Below, piece after piece: positions 23,583 through 31,047 of a stretch of DNA of 35,939 nucleotides. The DNA comes from Chloroflexota bacterium (GTDB lineage: Bacteria > Chloroflexota > Limnocylindria > Limnocylindrales > CSP1-4), in the NCBI GenBank assembly GCA_029778235.1, contig JAKOQS010000061.1, forward strand, positions 1 to 35,939, in the 5' to 3' direction. The notes beneath the pieces were generated by a model. It was not told where the DNA came from, made no database searches, and saw only the letters and a list, made by a program, of their open reading frames with translations. The position numbers and the translations under genes were made by a program. Numbering within the stretch: the stretch's first letter is position 1; every line of letters starts with the position of its first letter.

Positions 23583-23941
23583 CCGACGGACCGCGCGGGT
23601 TCGAGCACGAAGGTCCGGCCGCCCTTCGGCGTGTTCGCCCCGTAGACCATCTCGAGCGCCTCGAGCGCCTCGTCGCGCTCGGCCCCGGTCACCTCGCGCG
23701 CGACGTAGGCGCGCTCGACGCCACGGATCTCGTAGCGACATGCGGGATCGGCGACGAGGTTGTACGGCCACTGCGTGGACCGATGGGCAGCCCCAATCAC
23801 GAGGCTGCCGTCGGCGCGCGAGGCGAACCCCGTGTGCGTGCGGCGTGTCTCGCCGGTCCGGGCTCCCGTCGTCTCGAGGATCCCGAGGTCGCCTCGCTCC
23901 AGCGCGGAGCCGACCCACGGGTCGTGGAAGTCGTCCGACAT
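23579..23941 (-). CDS. Deazaflavin-dependent nitroreductase (Ddn) family protein, first of a pair
   Basis: A 120-residue split-barrel protein with ETTGARTGETRRTHTGFASRADG, PYNLVADPACRYEI and a short C-terminal strand ending FVLEPARS, the same pattern as the following gene, so the pair probably arose by duplication. Lacking the N-terminal helix of canonical Ddn, it may be cytoplasmic and soluble. It overlaps the next gene by ATGA and follows the LLM gene by 19 bp. F420 use is inferred from family and neighbourhood. Confidence 0.88.
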   Translation of the reverse strand: MSDDFHDPWVGSALERGDLGILETTGARTGETRRTHTGFASRADGSLVIGAAHRSTQWPYNLVADPACRYEIRGVERAYVAREVTGAERDEALEALEMVYGANTPKGGRTFVLEPARSVG

Positions 23942-23960
23942 CGTCCTCCCTCCGCCCGGC

Positions 23961-24926
23961 TCAGGCGCCGGCGACCAGGCGGCGCAGCTCCGGCAGTCGC
24001 TCGATCGTCTCGCGGTCGAACGGACCGGCGAGATCGGGGATCAGGTGGGTGAACCCCAGCTCCAGGTACGGCCGCCACACCTCGGCCGCGACCTCCTCCG
24101 GCCCGAGCATGTCGAAGCCCGGGTTCTCCGCGGACGTCTCCCCGTGGCGGGCGAGCGATGCGGCGAGGACGCGCCGTGCCTCCGCCTGGTCGTCGCGGAT
24201 GACGCAATAGGGGAAGAGCGTGAACTCGATCTCCCCGGGCTCGCGGCCGATCTCGCCGCAGTATCCGGCGAGCACGTCCACCTTCCGCCGCAGCGTCTCC
24301 AGGGAGCCACCCACGTTCCACCCGTCCGCGTACCGTGCGACGGTCCGCAGCGTCTTCTTCTCGCCTCCACCCCCGATCATGATCGGCAGGCGACCTGGCC
24401 CACGCACCGGGAGCGGCGCGTGGCGCAGCGCGTCGAACCGGTACGCCCCGTCCTCGGGCGACGTGACGGCCTCGCCCCGGAAGAGCGCCCGCTGAGCGGC
24501 CACGGCCTCGTCGAGCCGGTCGAGTCGCTCCCCGAATCCCGACCCGAAGTCGATCCCGTGGCGTGCGTGCTCGTGGGCGAACCAGGCGCCGCCGATGCCC
24601 AGCCACGCGCGGCCGGCCGTGATGTGGTCGACCGTCACGGCCATCTTGGCGGTCAGCCCCGGGTTCCGGAAGGTGTTGGCGCCGACCATCAGCCCCACCG
24701 TGGCGCGGGTCGTCAGGGCCCCCCACGCGGCGATCGTCGTCCAGCCCTCGTAGATCGGCTGGCCTGGGTCGCCCACGATCGCGTGGAGGTGGTCCCACGT
24801 CCAGAGCGAGTCGAGCCCCACCGAGTCGGCGAGGACGGCCGCATCGCGCAGGTCCGCCCAGTCGACGCCCTGCGGCCAGAGGAGCACGCCGACGCGGACG
24901 GGATGTCGACGCACGGAGGCGCTCAC
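23961..24926 (-). CDS. LLM-class F420-dependent oxidoreductase
   Basis: A 321-residue TIM-barrel enzyme. It opens VRVGVLLWPQGVDWADL, then WTWDHLHAIVG, TVGLMVGANTFRNPGLTAKMA, WLGIGGAWFAHEH and IMIGGGGEKKTLRTVARYAD, typical of F420-linked LLM proteins. The GTG start overlaps the stop of the FGD-like gene (GTGA). The loop IGGGGEKKTL is shared with the LLM enzyme at 19545-20441. The substrate is unknown; its place between an FGD-like enzyme and Ddn proteins suggests that one supplies F420H2 to the others. Confidence 0.88.
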   Translation of the reverse strand: MSASVRRHPVRVGVLLWPQGVDWADLRDAAVLADSVGLDSLWTWDHLHAIVGDPGQPIYEGWTTIAAWGALTTRATVGLMVGANTFRNPGLTAKMAVTVDHITAGRAWLGIGGAWFAHEHARHGIDFGSGFGERLDRLDEAVAAQRALFRGEAVTSPEDGAYRFDALRHAPLPVRGPGRLPIMIGGGGEKKTLRTVARYADGWNVGGSLETLRRKVDVLAGYCGEIGREPGEIEFTLFPYCVIRDDQAEARRVLAASLARHGETSAENPGFDMLGPEEVAAEVWRPYLELGFTHLIPDLAGPFDRETIERLPELRRLVAGA

Positions 24927-25912
24927 CGGGTGAGCTTCGGGAGCACGTCCCGCCCGAAGACCTCGATCCACTCGCGCTGGTTCCGACCCACGTTGTGCAG
25001 GTAGACCTGGTCGAACCCGAGGTCGAGCAGCTTCTGGATGTACGCGCGGTGGACCTCGGGGTCTTCGCTGATGACCATCCGCCCCTCGAAGTCCTCGGGC
25101 CGGACGAGCTTCGCCATGGCCGCGAAGTCGAACGGCGAGCGGATGTCCTGCTTGGGGAACTTCATCCCGCCGTTGGGCCACTCGACCATCGCGTCGCGGA
25201 GGGCCTCCTCGTACGTGGGCGCCCACGCGAGGTGCAGCTGGAGGATGCGCGGCATGGTCGTCGGGTCCTTGCCCGCGGACCGCGCGCCCTCCTCGAAGCT
25301 GCGGAAGACCGTGTCGATCTTCTCCTCGACCGCCCCGACGGTGATGATCCCGTCGCACAGCTCGCCGGTCTTCTTCGCCGTGTACGGGCCCGCTGTGGCC
25401 ACGTAGATGGGCGGCGGCACGTCGGGAAGCGTCCAGAGCCGGGTCGTCTCGAGCCGATGCCACCGACCGTCGTGCTTGACGTCCTTGCCGGTGAACAGCT
25501 TCCGGATGATATCGATCGACTCGAGCATCCGGGCGATGCGCTCGGGGGTCTCTGGCCAGTAGCCGCCGACGACGTGCTCGTTGAGGGCCTCGCCGGATCC
25601 GAGGCCCAGCCAGAAGCGATCCGGGTAGGCGGCCGCGAGCGATGCGGAGGCCTGCGCCACGGTGGCGGGATGCATCCGGTAGCCGGGGCACGTGACGCCC
25701 GGGCCGAAGTCACCCGTGGTGCGCTCGCCGATCGCGGCCATCACCGTCCACACGAACGGGGCCTGGCCCTGCTGCGGGACCCAGGGCTGGAAGTGGTCGG
25801 CCGCCATGACGCCGTCGAAGCCGGCGGCCTCCGCCGCGACGCAGTAGTCCACGACCTCGCGCGGCCCGAACTGCTCGAGCATCGCCGCGTACCCGACCTT
25901 CGCCCTGCTCAT
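24923..25912 (-). CDS. F420-dependent glucose-6-phosphate dehydrogenase-like LLM enzyme
   Basis: A 329-residue enzyme that aligns well by eye with mycobacterial FGD1 (336 residues). KVGYAAMLEQFGPRE, the catalytic-region motif DHFQPW (His and Trp conserved), GSGEALNEHVVG (with the catalytic-region Glu) and a conserved Lys in GPYTAKKTG are present. Divergence is greater in the part that binds the sugar phosphate, so it may use another alcohol (as in hydroxymycolate or secondary-alcohol F420 dehydrogenases). GGGAGG precedes ATG 25912, which I preferred to a start 15 codons earlier. Likely role: recharging F420 to F420H2 for the cluster. Confidence 0.88.
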   Translation of the reverse strand: MSRAKVGYAAMLEQFGPREVVDYCVAAEAAGFDGVMAADHFQPWVPQQGQAPFVWTVMAAIGERTTGDFGPGVTCPGYRMHPATVAQASASLAAAYPDRFWLGLGSGEALNEHVVGGYWPETPERIARMLESIDIIRKLFTGKDVKHDGRWHRLETTRLWTLPDVPPPIYVATAGPYTAKKTGELCDGIITVGAVEEKIDTVFRSFEEGARSAGKDPTTMPRILQLHLAWAPTYEEALRDAMVEWPNGGMKFPKQDIRSPFDFAAMAKLVRPEDFEGRMVISEDPEVHRAYIQKLLDLGFDQVYLHNVGRNQREWIEVFGRDVLPKLTR

Positions 25913-25982
25913 GCCGCCTCCCGCGCGGGCCGTCGGCCGCACCGGCCGCCCCGCCATCGCTCTCGCCCGCCCCCGCGGGCCT

Positions 25983-26405
25983 TCACAGGTCCTGCTGCAC
26001 GGCGTCGGGCAGCAGCCGGAAGCTGACCCGGTGCTGCCGCCGGAACCGGTCGCGGATCAGGCTCTCCGCATGCTCCGGCTCCCCCGCGTGGTAGCGACGC
26101 GCCATCGCCGCGATGTCCGCCTGCGCCCGCTCCTGGTCGTCGTCGACCTCCACGGTCCCCGAGACGCCCACGTATCGGTAGCCGTCCTCGACCATCACGG
26201 AGACGCGCGGATCGCGCCGGAGGTCCGCGGGCCACCGCCGGCCGTCCGCGCTGTTGAGCACGACGACGTCGCCCTCGAGCGCGTACCACGCGACCGCCTG
26301 GTGCGGCATCCCGTCCGCGCCGACGGTGGCGACCACGGCGAACCGCTCCGCCGCGAGGAACGCGCGGGCCTCGGGCGAGAGAGCGGCGGGTGATCGATCC
26401 GGCAT
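25983..26405 (-). CDS. PPOX-class split-barrel protein, probably F420-dependent
   Basis: A 140-residue FDOR-B/pyridoxamine-oxidase-like protein. Features are FAVVATVGADGMPHQAVAWY, DVVVLNSADGRRWPADLRRDPRVSVMVEDG, a strand GTVEVDDDQ and the C-terminal HRVSFRLLPD. Members bind F420, FMN or haem and act as reductases; the neighbours favour F420. GGAGGG precedes ATG 26405. It is the first gene of the F420 cluster, 70 bp before the FGD-like gene, behind a GGTACCAT promoter element. Confidence 0.85.
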   Translation of the reverse strand: MPDRSPAALSPEARAFLAAERFAVVATVGADGMPHQAVAWYALEGDVVVLNSADGRRWPADLRRDPRVSVMVEDGYRYVGVSGTVEVDDDQERAQADIAAMARRYHAGEPEHAESLIRDRFRRQHRVSFRLLPDAVQQDL

Positions 26406-26471
26406 GGTCCCTCCGGGTGGTCGCCGCAGCGGGCCGGGCGGCTCTCGTGGCCGCCCGCGGCCCCGGCGGGA

Positions 26472-26510
26472 GCGCACGGGCGGTGCGCGCACGGGCGGTG
26501 CGCGCACGGG
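26472..26510. repeat. 15-bp direct repeats upstream of the F420 cluster
   Basis: Two identical 15-bp units (26472-26486 and 26487-26501) and nine bases of a third (26502-26510). Each unit contains GCAC-GGGCG-GTGC, a short inverted repeat. They lie between the -10 box and start codon of the PPOX gene, so they would be in its leader RNA or act as protein-binding sites. Confidence 0.75.
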
Positions 26511-26522
26511 GCTCCTTCCCTC

Positions 26523-26528
26523 ATGGTA
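26523..26528 (-). promoter_or_regulatory. Probable -10 box of the F420 cluster
   Basis: TACCAT preceded by GG on the minus strand, the same GGTACCAT octamer as before cofC and argH. The transcript would begin near 26516, about 110 nt before the PPOX start. No -35 is evident. Confidence 0.45.
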
Positions 26529-26558
26529 CCGGCCGCGGCGCCGTGCGCGGTCCCCGTC

Positions 26559-26564
26559 TACACT
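26559..26564 (+). promoter_or_regulatory. Probable -10 box of the DoxX-Rieske gene
   Basis: TACACT in the 253-bp divergent region, 94 nt before the ATG and only 30 bp from the opposing -10 of the F420 cluster. The two promoters must overlap, so one regulator could control both directions. Confidence 0.45.
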
Positions 26565-26658
26565 GCCGCCGTCGGGGAGGGGTCGCCGCCGGGCCGCGCC
26601 GGCGTGCGGGCGGCGCCTCTGGCGCCGTGGCCGAGCGCGCCGCGACCGCCAGGGGATC

Positions 26659-27888
26659 ATGAGCCGTCGACGTTCCACCGATCAGGGCCGGGGCAGGGGG
26701 ACCTCCCACCGGCCGGACCCCAGCGCGACCGGCACCGCCGGGACGTCATCGCCCCCGCAGGCCTCGCCCGGGACCCGGGGCGTGCAGGCCCCCTCGAGGC
26801 CGGCGACGGACCCGCGACGCGCTCCGGCCAGCGGCCCACGGCGCGGCCCCATCGGCATGGGGCCCGATCCCGTCTACCGGGCGCTCCTGCCGCTGCGCTT
26901 CTTCCTGGGCGGGATGTTCCTCTACGCCGGGCTCGACAAGCTCGTGGACCCCGCGTTCCTGGCGGCCACCGGGCCGGGATCGGTCGGCGAGCAGCTCGCC
27001 GCGTTCACGCACGTCTCACCCCTCACCCCGTTCATCGAGGTCTTCGCCCAGCCCTGGCCGGTCGCGGTCGGCCTCGGGATGGCGCTCCTCGAGATCGCGG
27101 TGGGCCTCGGCGCCCTCACGGGCATCCTCTACCGCGCGAGCGCCGCGGTCGGTGCCGGACTGTCGCTGCTGTTCCTCCTCACCGCATCGTGGGACACGCG
27201 CCCGATCTACTACGGCCCGGACCTGCCGTACATGGTCGGCTGGATCACGCTCGCGCTGGCGGGGAGCGGCGGCCTGTACGTGCTGGAGGACCGGCTCGTG
27301 GACCGCCTGCGGCGCGCGCCGCTGCCGGCGACTCTCGCGGACGACGGGACTCCCGCGTCGGCGGGACGACGCGCGGTGCTCGAGGTCGGGGTCCTCGGCG
27401 CGGCGACCCTTGCGGCTGCGGTCGTGGCGCGGGCCTTCGGGCGGGTCCTGGGCCCCGTCTTCACGCAGGAGGTCGCCGCCGCCCCGACAGCGTCGCCCAC
27501 GGCCGCGCCGGGCGCTTCGGACGAAGCGGGCGCCTCCGGGGCTCCGGTCGCCTCGGGCGTGGCGCCCTCTCTCGCGGCGGGCGAGATCGCCAACGCGCAG
27601 TCGATGCCGGCCCGCTCCGCCGCCGACTTCGTGCTCGCGAGCGGCGACCCGGGGATCGTCGTCAAGCTGTCCGACGGGAAGGTCGTCGCGTACGACGCGA
27701 CGTGCACGCACGAGGGGTGCCCGGTGGGGTACGACGGGCCGTCCGGGCTCCTGCTCTGTCCGTGCCACGGCGCCGCGTTCGATCCGTCGGCCGAAGCGGT
27801 GGTGGTCAACGGACCCGCCCGGCGTCCGCTCGCGGCCGTCCCGATCTCGATCGACCCGGCGACGGGCGCGGTCACGGTCTCCGGCTGA
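26659..27888 (+). CDS. DoxX-like membrane protein fused to a Rieske iron-sulfur domain
   Basis: A 409-residue fusion. Residues ~1-66 are Arg/Pro/Ser-rich and look disordered. A DoxX-like domain with four membrane helices (about 70-210; LRFFLGGMFLYAGLDKLVDP) follows, then a further hydrophobic helix after GRRAVLEVG, an Ala/Pro/Ser linker, and a Rieske domain. Cluster ligands are C349, H351, C367 and H370 (CTHEGC ... CPCHG), with the disulfide pair C354/C369. It should be a membrane-bound electron carrier, perhaps between quinol and an outer partner. I chose ATG 26659 for its AGGGG; ATG 26857 would skip the disordered region and has no ribosome-binding site. Confidence 0.87.
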   Translation: MSRRRSTDQGRGRGTSHRPDPSATGTAGTSSPPQASPGTRGVQAPSRPATDPRRAPASGPRRGPIGMGPDPVYRALLPLRFFLGGMFLYAGLDKLVDPAFLAATGPGSVGEQLAAFTHVSPLTPFIEVFAQPWPVAVGLGMALLEIAVGLGALTGILYRASAAVGAGLSLLFLLTASWDTRPIYYGPDLPYMVGWITLALAGSGGLYVLEDRLVDRLRRAPLPATLADDGTPASAGRRAVLEVGVLGAATLAAAVVARAFGRVLGPVFTQEVAAAPTASPTAAPGASDEAGASGAPVASGVAPSLAAGEIANAQSMPARSAADFVLASGDPGIVVKLSDGKVVAYDATCTHEGCPVGYDGPSGLLLCPCHGAAFDPSAEAVVVNGPARRPLAAVPISIDPATGAVTVSG

Positions 27889-27913
27889 CCGCCGGGGCTG
27901 CGACGGGTAGACT
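27885..27913 (+). promoter_or_regulatory. Promoter of the nucleoside phosphorylase gene
   Basis: CTGACC (27885-27890) and TAGACT (27908-27913) are exactly 17 bp apart. The -35 overlaps the stop of the DoxX-Rieske gene. The start codon is 39 bp downstream of the -10. Confidence 0.55.
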
Positions 27914-27952
27914 CCCGGTGGCACGCCGTGCGCGCGCCGGACGGAGGGCACC

Positions 27953-28705
27953 ATGCCGCAGATCCATCTCCGGGCAGAGCCGGGCGACTACGCGCCCACG
28001 GTCCTGCTGCCCGGCGACCCCAACCGCGCCACCGCGATCGCGCGCCGCTTCGATGGCGGGCTCGAGGCATGCCGCCAGGTGAACGCACACCGGGCCCTCC
28101 ACGGCTACACCGGGACGTACCGCGGGATCCCCATCAGCGTCCAGACGACGGGGATGGGCGCGCCGTCGGCGGCCATCGTCGTGGAGGAGCTCCTTCGCCT
28201 CGGCGTGCGGCGCCTCATCCGCGTGGGGACGTGCGGAGGGATCGGCCGGGGCATCCGGACGGGCGACGTCGTCGTGGCCTCCTCGGCGGTCGCGATGGAC
28301 GGGGCGACGCAGACGTACCTCCACGGCGAGCCGTACGCCCCGACCGCGGACCACGGCCTGGTCACGCTCCTCGCCGCCGCGGCCGAGGCCCGCGGGCTGC
28401 GCCGCCACGTGGGCCCCGTGGCGACCGTGGACGTCTTCTACAACCCGGATCCCGACTACGCGACGAAGTGGCGCGACCGGGGCGTCCTCGCCTTCGAGAT
28501 GGAGTCGTCCGTCCTGTTCTACCTCGCTGCACGCGCCGCCGCGGCGGGCGAGGAGGTCGTCGCCGCGACGATCCTCACGGTGAGCGACGTCCTGACCGAG
28601 GACGTGGGGCCGGAGCAGACGTACCTGCCCCTCGGCCAGCTGGAGCAGGCGGTCGACGCGATGATCGACACCACCCTCGGCGCGCTCACGCGGCCGTCCG
28701 CCTGA
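27953..28705 (+). CDS. Purine-nucleoside / uridine phosphorylase family protein
   Basis: A 250-residue hexameric-type (DeoD/Udp) nucleoside phosphorylase that splits nucleosides with phosphate to base and ribose-1-phosphate. It begins MPQIHLRAEPGDYAPTVLLP with GDPNRA, contains TTGMGAPSAAIVVEEL, the phosphate-site RVGTCGGIG and the ribose-binding LAFEMESSVLFYLA. The active-site base motif near VSDVLTE is present. Purine or pyrimidine specificity is not clear by eye. GGAGGG (27943-27948) precedes the ATG. It opens a three-gene run with the zinc-ribbon protein and an inositol-phosphatase relative. Confidence 0.92.
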   Translation: MPQIHLRAEPGDYAPTVLLPGDPNRATAIARRFDGGLEACRQVNAHRALHGYTGTYRGIPISVQTTGMGAPSAAIVVEELLRLGVRRLIRVGTCGGIGRGIRTGDVVVASSAVAMDGATQTYLHGEPYAPTADHGLVTLLAAAAEARGLRRHVGPVATVDVFYNPDPDYATKWRDRGVLAFEMESSVLFYLAARAAAAGEEVVAATILTVSDVLTEDVGPEQTYLPLGQLEQAVDAMIDTTLGALTRPSA

Positions 28706-28713
28706 CCGGCGCC

Positions 28714-29211
28714 ATGGCCGCCGAGCCCGCCGCCACCCCCACGGCGCCCTCGCCGGCGCCCCGCGACCTCGGGCCGCTGCATGCCTGCGTCCGGTGCGGT
28801 GCGCCGATCCCGCTCGACCTCTCGATGTGCGAGCGATGCAACCCGCTGGGGCTCGAGCAGCCGGCCACCTCCCAGGCGCACGGCACGATCGCCCTCGGCC
28901 TGTTCGTCGGCGTCGTCGTCCTCGCGATCGTGGCGAAGCTGGCGGTCTCGGGCGTGGGGCCGTTCACGGGCCGCGTGACCGACGTGCAGGCCGCCGCCGG
29001 CGGGCTGACCGTCACCCTCGCGGTGGAGAACACGGGGTCGAAGGAGGGGACAACGCGCTGCCGCGTGTTCGACCCGCTGGCGCCGGGCCTGAGCGACGCG
29101 CCGGCGATCGTCTACAGCCCCCGGATCGCGGCGGGCCAGACGGCGACGTTCGCTTCGCTCGTCACCGCCCTGGGCACGGAGGTCCGCCCGCTTCAGACCG
29201 AGTGCCGATGA
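28714..29211 (+). CDS. Zinc-ribbon single-pass membrane protein of unknown function
   Basis: A 165-residue protein I do not recognise as a named family. An N-terminal Ala/Pro tail leads to a compact zinc ribbon, CVRCG ... CERC (about residues 25-43), then one transmembrane helix (about 57-77), then a ~85-residue domain with beta-strand character (LTVTLAVENTGSKEG, then an FASLVTAL strand) resembling FxLYD-type extracellular domains. The ribbon would be cytoplasmic and the beta domain outside. It starts 8 bp after the phosphorylase and overlaps the next start by ATGA, so it belongs to this operon. Confidence 0.72.
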   Translation: MAAEPAATPTAPSPAPRDLGPLHACVRCGAPIPLDLSMCERCNPLGLEQPATSQAHGTIALGLFVGVVVLAIVAKLAVSGVGPFTGRVTDVQAAAGGLTVTLAVENTGSKEGTTRCRVFDPLAPGLSDAPAIVYSPRIAAGQTATFASLVTALGTEVRPLQTECR

Positions 29212-30059
29212 CGGGCTCGCCCGTCCGGGCCATCGCCGGCGATGGGTCCGGTGCTCCGTATGCGGGCTCCCGCTGGGGCGACGAGATCGAGTTCGCGCTC
29301 GACCTGGCCGATCGAGCCGGGAGCCTGCTGGTGGACCTCCAGGACCGGCTCGTGGCGATCGAGCACAAGTCCGAGACCGACGTGGTCACCGAGGCGGACC
29401 ATCGCAGCGAGGCGCTCGTCGTGGAGGCCGTCAGGTCCGCGTACCCCGGGGATTCGGTCCTCTCGGAGGAGATCGGCCTCGTCGGTCCCGCTGCCGATGC
29501 CGTGCCGACGGGCCGCACGTGGGTGGTGGACCCGCTCGACGGCACGGTCAACTACGCGAACGGGATCCCGTTCTTCTGCTTCTCGCTGGCGCTCGTCGTC
29601 GATGGCCGCCCCGTCGTCGGCGTCGTGCGTGACCCGGTCCGCGGCGAGTCGTACGCGGCCACGGAGGACGGACCGGCGACGCTCGACGGCCGCCCGGTCG
29701 CGGTGCGACCAAAGGGGCGGCTCCGCGACTGCCTGATCTCGATGGGCCTCTCCGGCGAGCGTTCCGCCGAACGCTGGGCGAAGCTGCGCGACGCCGTCCG
29801 CGTCCCGCGTGGCTTCGGCGCAGCCGCGCTGGCGCTCGCGTATGTGGCGAACGGCCGGTTCGACGCCTTCATCCAGGAGCAGAACCTGTCGGCGTGGGAC
29901 GTCGCCGCGGCCGGACTGATCGCGGAGCGCGCCGGCGCCGTCGTGACCGACCCGACCGGGGGTCCGTGGTTCCGGCTGGACGCGCCGACGCGGACGATGA
30001 GCCTCGTCGCCGCCGCGGCCCCCCATCACGGCGCGCTGCTCGACCTGCTGCGCGCGTAG
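29208..30059 (+). CDS. Inositol monophosphatase family protein
   Basis: A 283-residue member of the lithium-sensitive phosphatase family. Metal-site motifs are in order: the helix ending KSETDVVTEADHRSE, SEEIG, VVDPLDGTVNYANGIPFF and SAWDVAAAGLIAERAGA. It could hydrolyse inositol phosphates, histidinol phosphate or 3'-phosphoadenosine phosphate; the sequence fits the inositol/histidinol group but does not decide. ATG 29208 overlaps the stop of the zinc-ribbon gene, which fixes the start; the open frame continues upstream only as a shadow. Confidence 0.93.
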   Translation: MTGSPVRAIAGDGSGAPYAGSRWGDEIEFALDLADRAGSLLVDLQDRLVAIEHKSETDVVTEADHRSEALVVEAVRSAYPGDSVLSEEIGLVGPAADAVPTGRTWVVDPLDGTVNYANGIPFFCFSLALVVDGRPVVGVVRDPVRGESYAATEDGPATLDGRPVAVRPKGRLRDCLISMGLSGERSAERWAKLRDAVRVPRGFGAAALALAYVANGRFDAFIQEQNLSAWDVAAAGLIAERAGAVVTDPTGGPWFRLDAPTRTMSLVAAAAPHHGALLDLLRA

Positions 30060-30125
30060 CCGCGAGCGCGCGCCCCGGCGTGCCCCGCGAGAGCACGGAC
30101 CCGAGGTCGCGGCGGCCCGGCTCGG

Positions 30126-31010
30126 TCAGCCGGGCGCCCAGCGATGCGGGCGCGTCTCCATTCGCCGGAGCCCCGTCCGCGCGCAGAAGGCGGTCCAGGC
30201 CTCGCGCGGCGCCCCGTGCCACGCGAGGTCCCCGGGTGACGACTGCGGCAGGGGCGCGTCGGTCCGCAGCGTCGCGAGGGTCCGGAACAGGAGGGCGTCC
30301 TCCCATCGCTCGCGCAGGGTCGCCGCGAGCGCGGGGGCGCCCCGCACGGAGACGTCCCACGCCGCCGCATCGCGCGGGATCGACTCGAGGTGGCCGTACC
30401 GCGCGAGGACCGTCTCCGCGGACCGGGCTCCCCAGCCGGGAAGCCCGGGGAAGCCGTCGGCCGCGTCCCCCACGAGCGCGAGGCGGTCCGCGACCGATGC
30501 CGGCGGGACGCCCCACTTCTCCCGGACCGCGTCCGCGTCGTACGTGATCCTCCGGCGCCGGTCATGCAGCACGACCTGCCCGTCGCGCACGCACTGGGCG
30601 AGGTCCTTGTCGGGCGTGCAGATGAGGACCCGCTCCACGTCCGGGCTGCCACCCCAGCGCGCGGCGGCGGTCGCGAGCGCGTCGTCGGCCTCCAGCTCGA
30701 CCATCGGCCACACGACGATCCCGAGGGACGTCATCGCGTCCTCCGCGATCGGGAACTGCGCGAGCAGCTCCGGCGGCACGCCCGCATCGGTCTTGTACCC
30801 CGCGTACAGGTCGTTGCGGAAGGACCGGATGACGTGGTCGGTGGCGCAGCCCACGTGCGTCGCTCTCTCGTCGCGCAGGAGCGCGAGCAGGGTGTCCACG
30901 AGCCCCGTGACCGCCGTCAGGTCGGCCCCGTCCCGGCCCCGGACCCGCGGGCGCGGCGAGAAGTGCGCCCGGAAGAGCTCGTAGGTCGCGTCGACGAGGT
31001 GGATCTCCAT
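30126..31010 (-). CDS. Stand-alone 5'-3' exonuclease (FEN/Pol I N-terminal domain family)
   Basis: A 294-residue nuclease equivalent to the 5'-3' exonuclease domain of DNA polymerase I, without a polymerase. MEIHLVDATYELFRAHF opens the domain, ELEADDALATAAA and CTPDKDLAQCV carry metal-binding acidic residues, and GDAADGFPGLPGWGARSAETVL is the helix-3-turn-helix DNA clamp. It should cut 5' flaps or RNA primers. It is the last gene after nicotinamidase and the SRPBCC protein, 37 bp downstream. No good ribosome-binding site is visible. It converges with the inositol-phosphatase gene across 66 bp with no clear terminator. Confidence 0.9.
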   Translation of the reverse strand: MEIHLVDATYELFRAHFSPRPRVRGRDGADLTAVTGLVDTLLALLRDERATHVGCATDHVIRSFRNDLYAGYKTDAGVPPELLAQFPIAEDAMTSLGIVVWPMVELEADDALATAAARWGGSPDVERVLICTPDKDLAQCVRDGQVVLHDRRRRITYDADAVREKWGVPPASVADRLALVGDAADGFPGLPGWGARSAETVLARYGHLESIPRDAAAWDVSVRGAPALAATLRERWEDALLFRTLATLRTDAPLPQSSPGDLAWHGAPREAWTAFCARTGLRRMETRPHRWAPG

Positions 31011-31047
31011 GGACGGCGCTCGTGCTCCGGGCCGTGTCCGACGGCTG

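Noticed and set aside
30060-30125. Terminator between the convergent phosphatase and exonuclease genes
   Set aside because: Only a bulged CCGAG/CTCGG pairing is visible; nothing strong enough to annotate.
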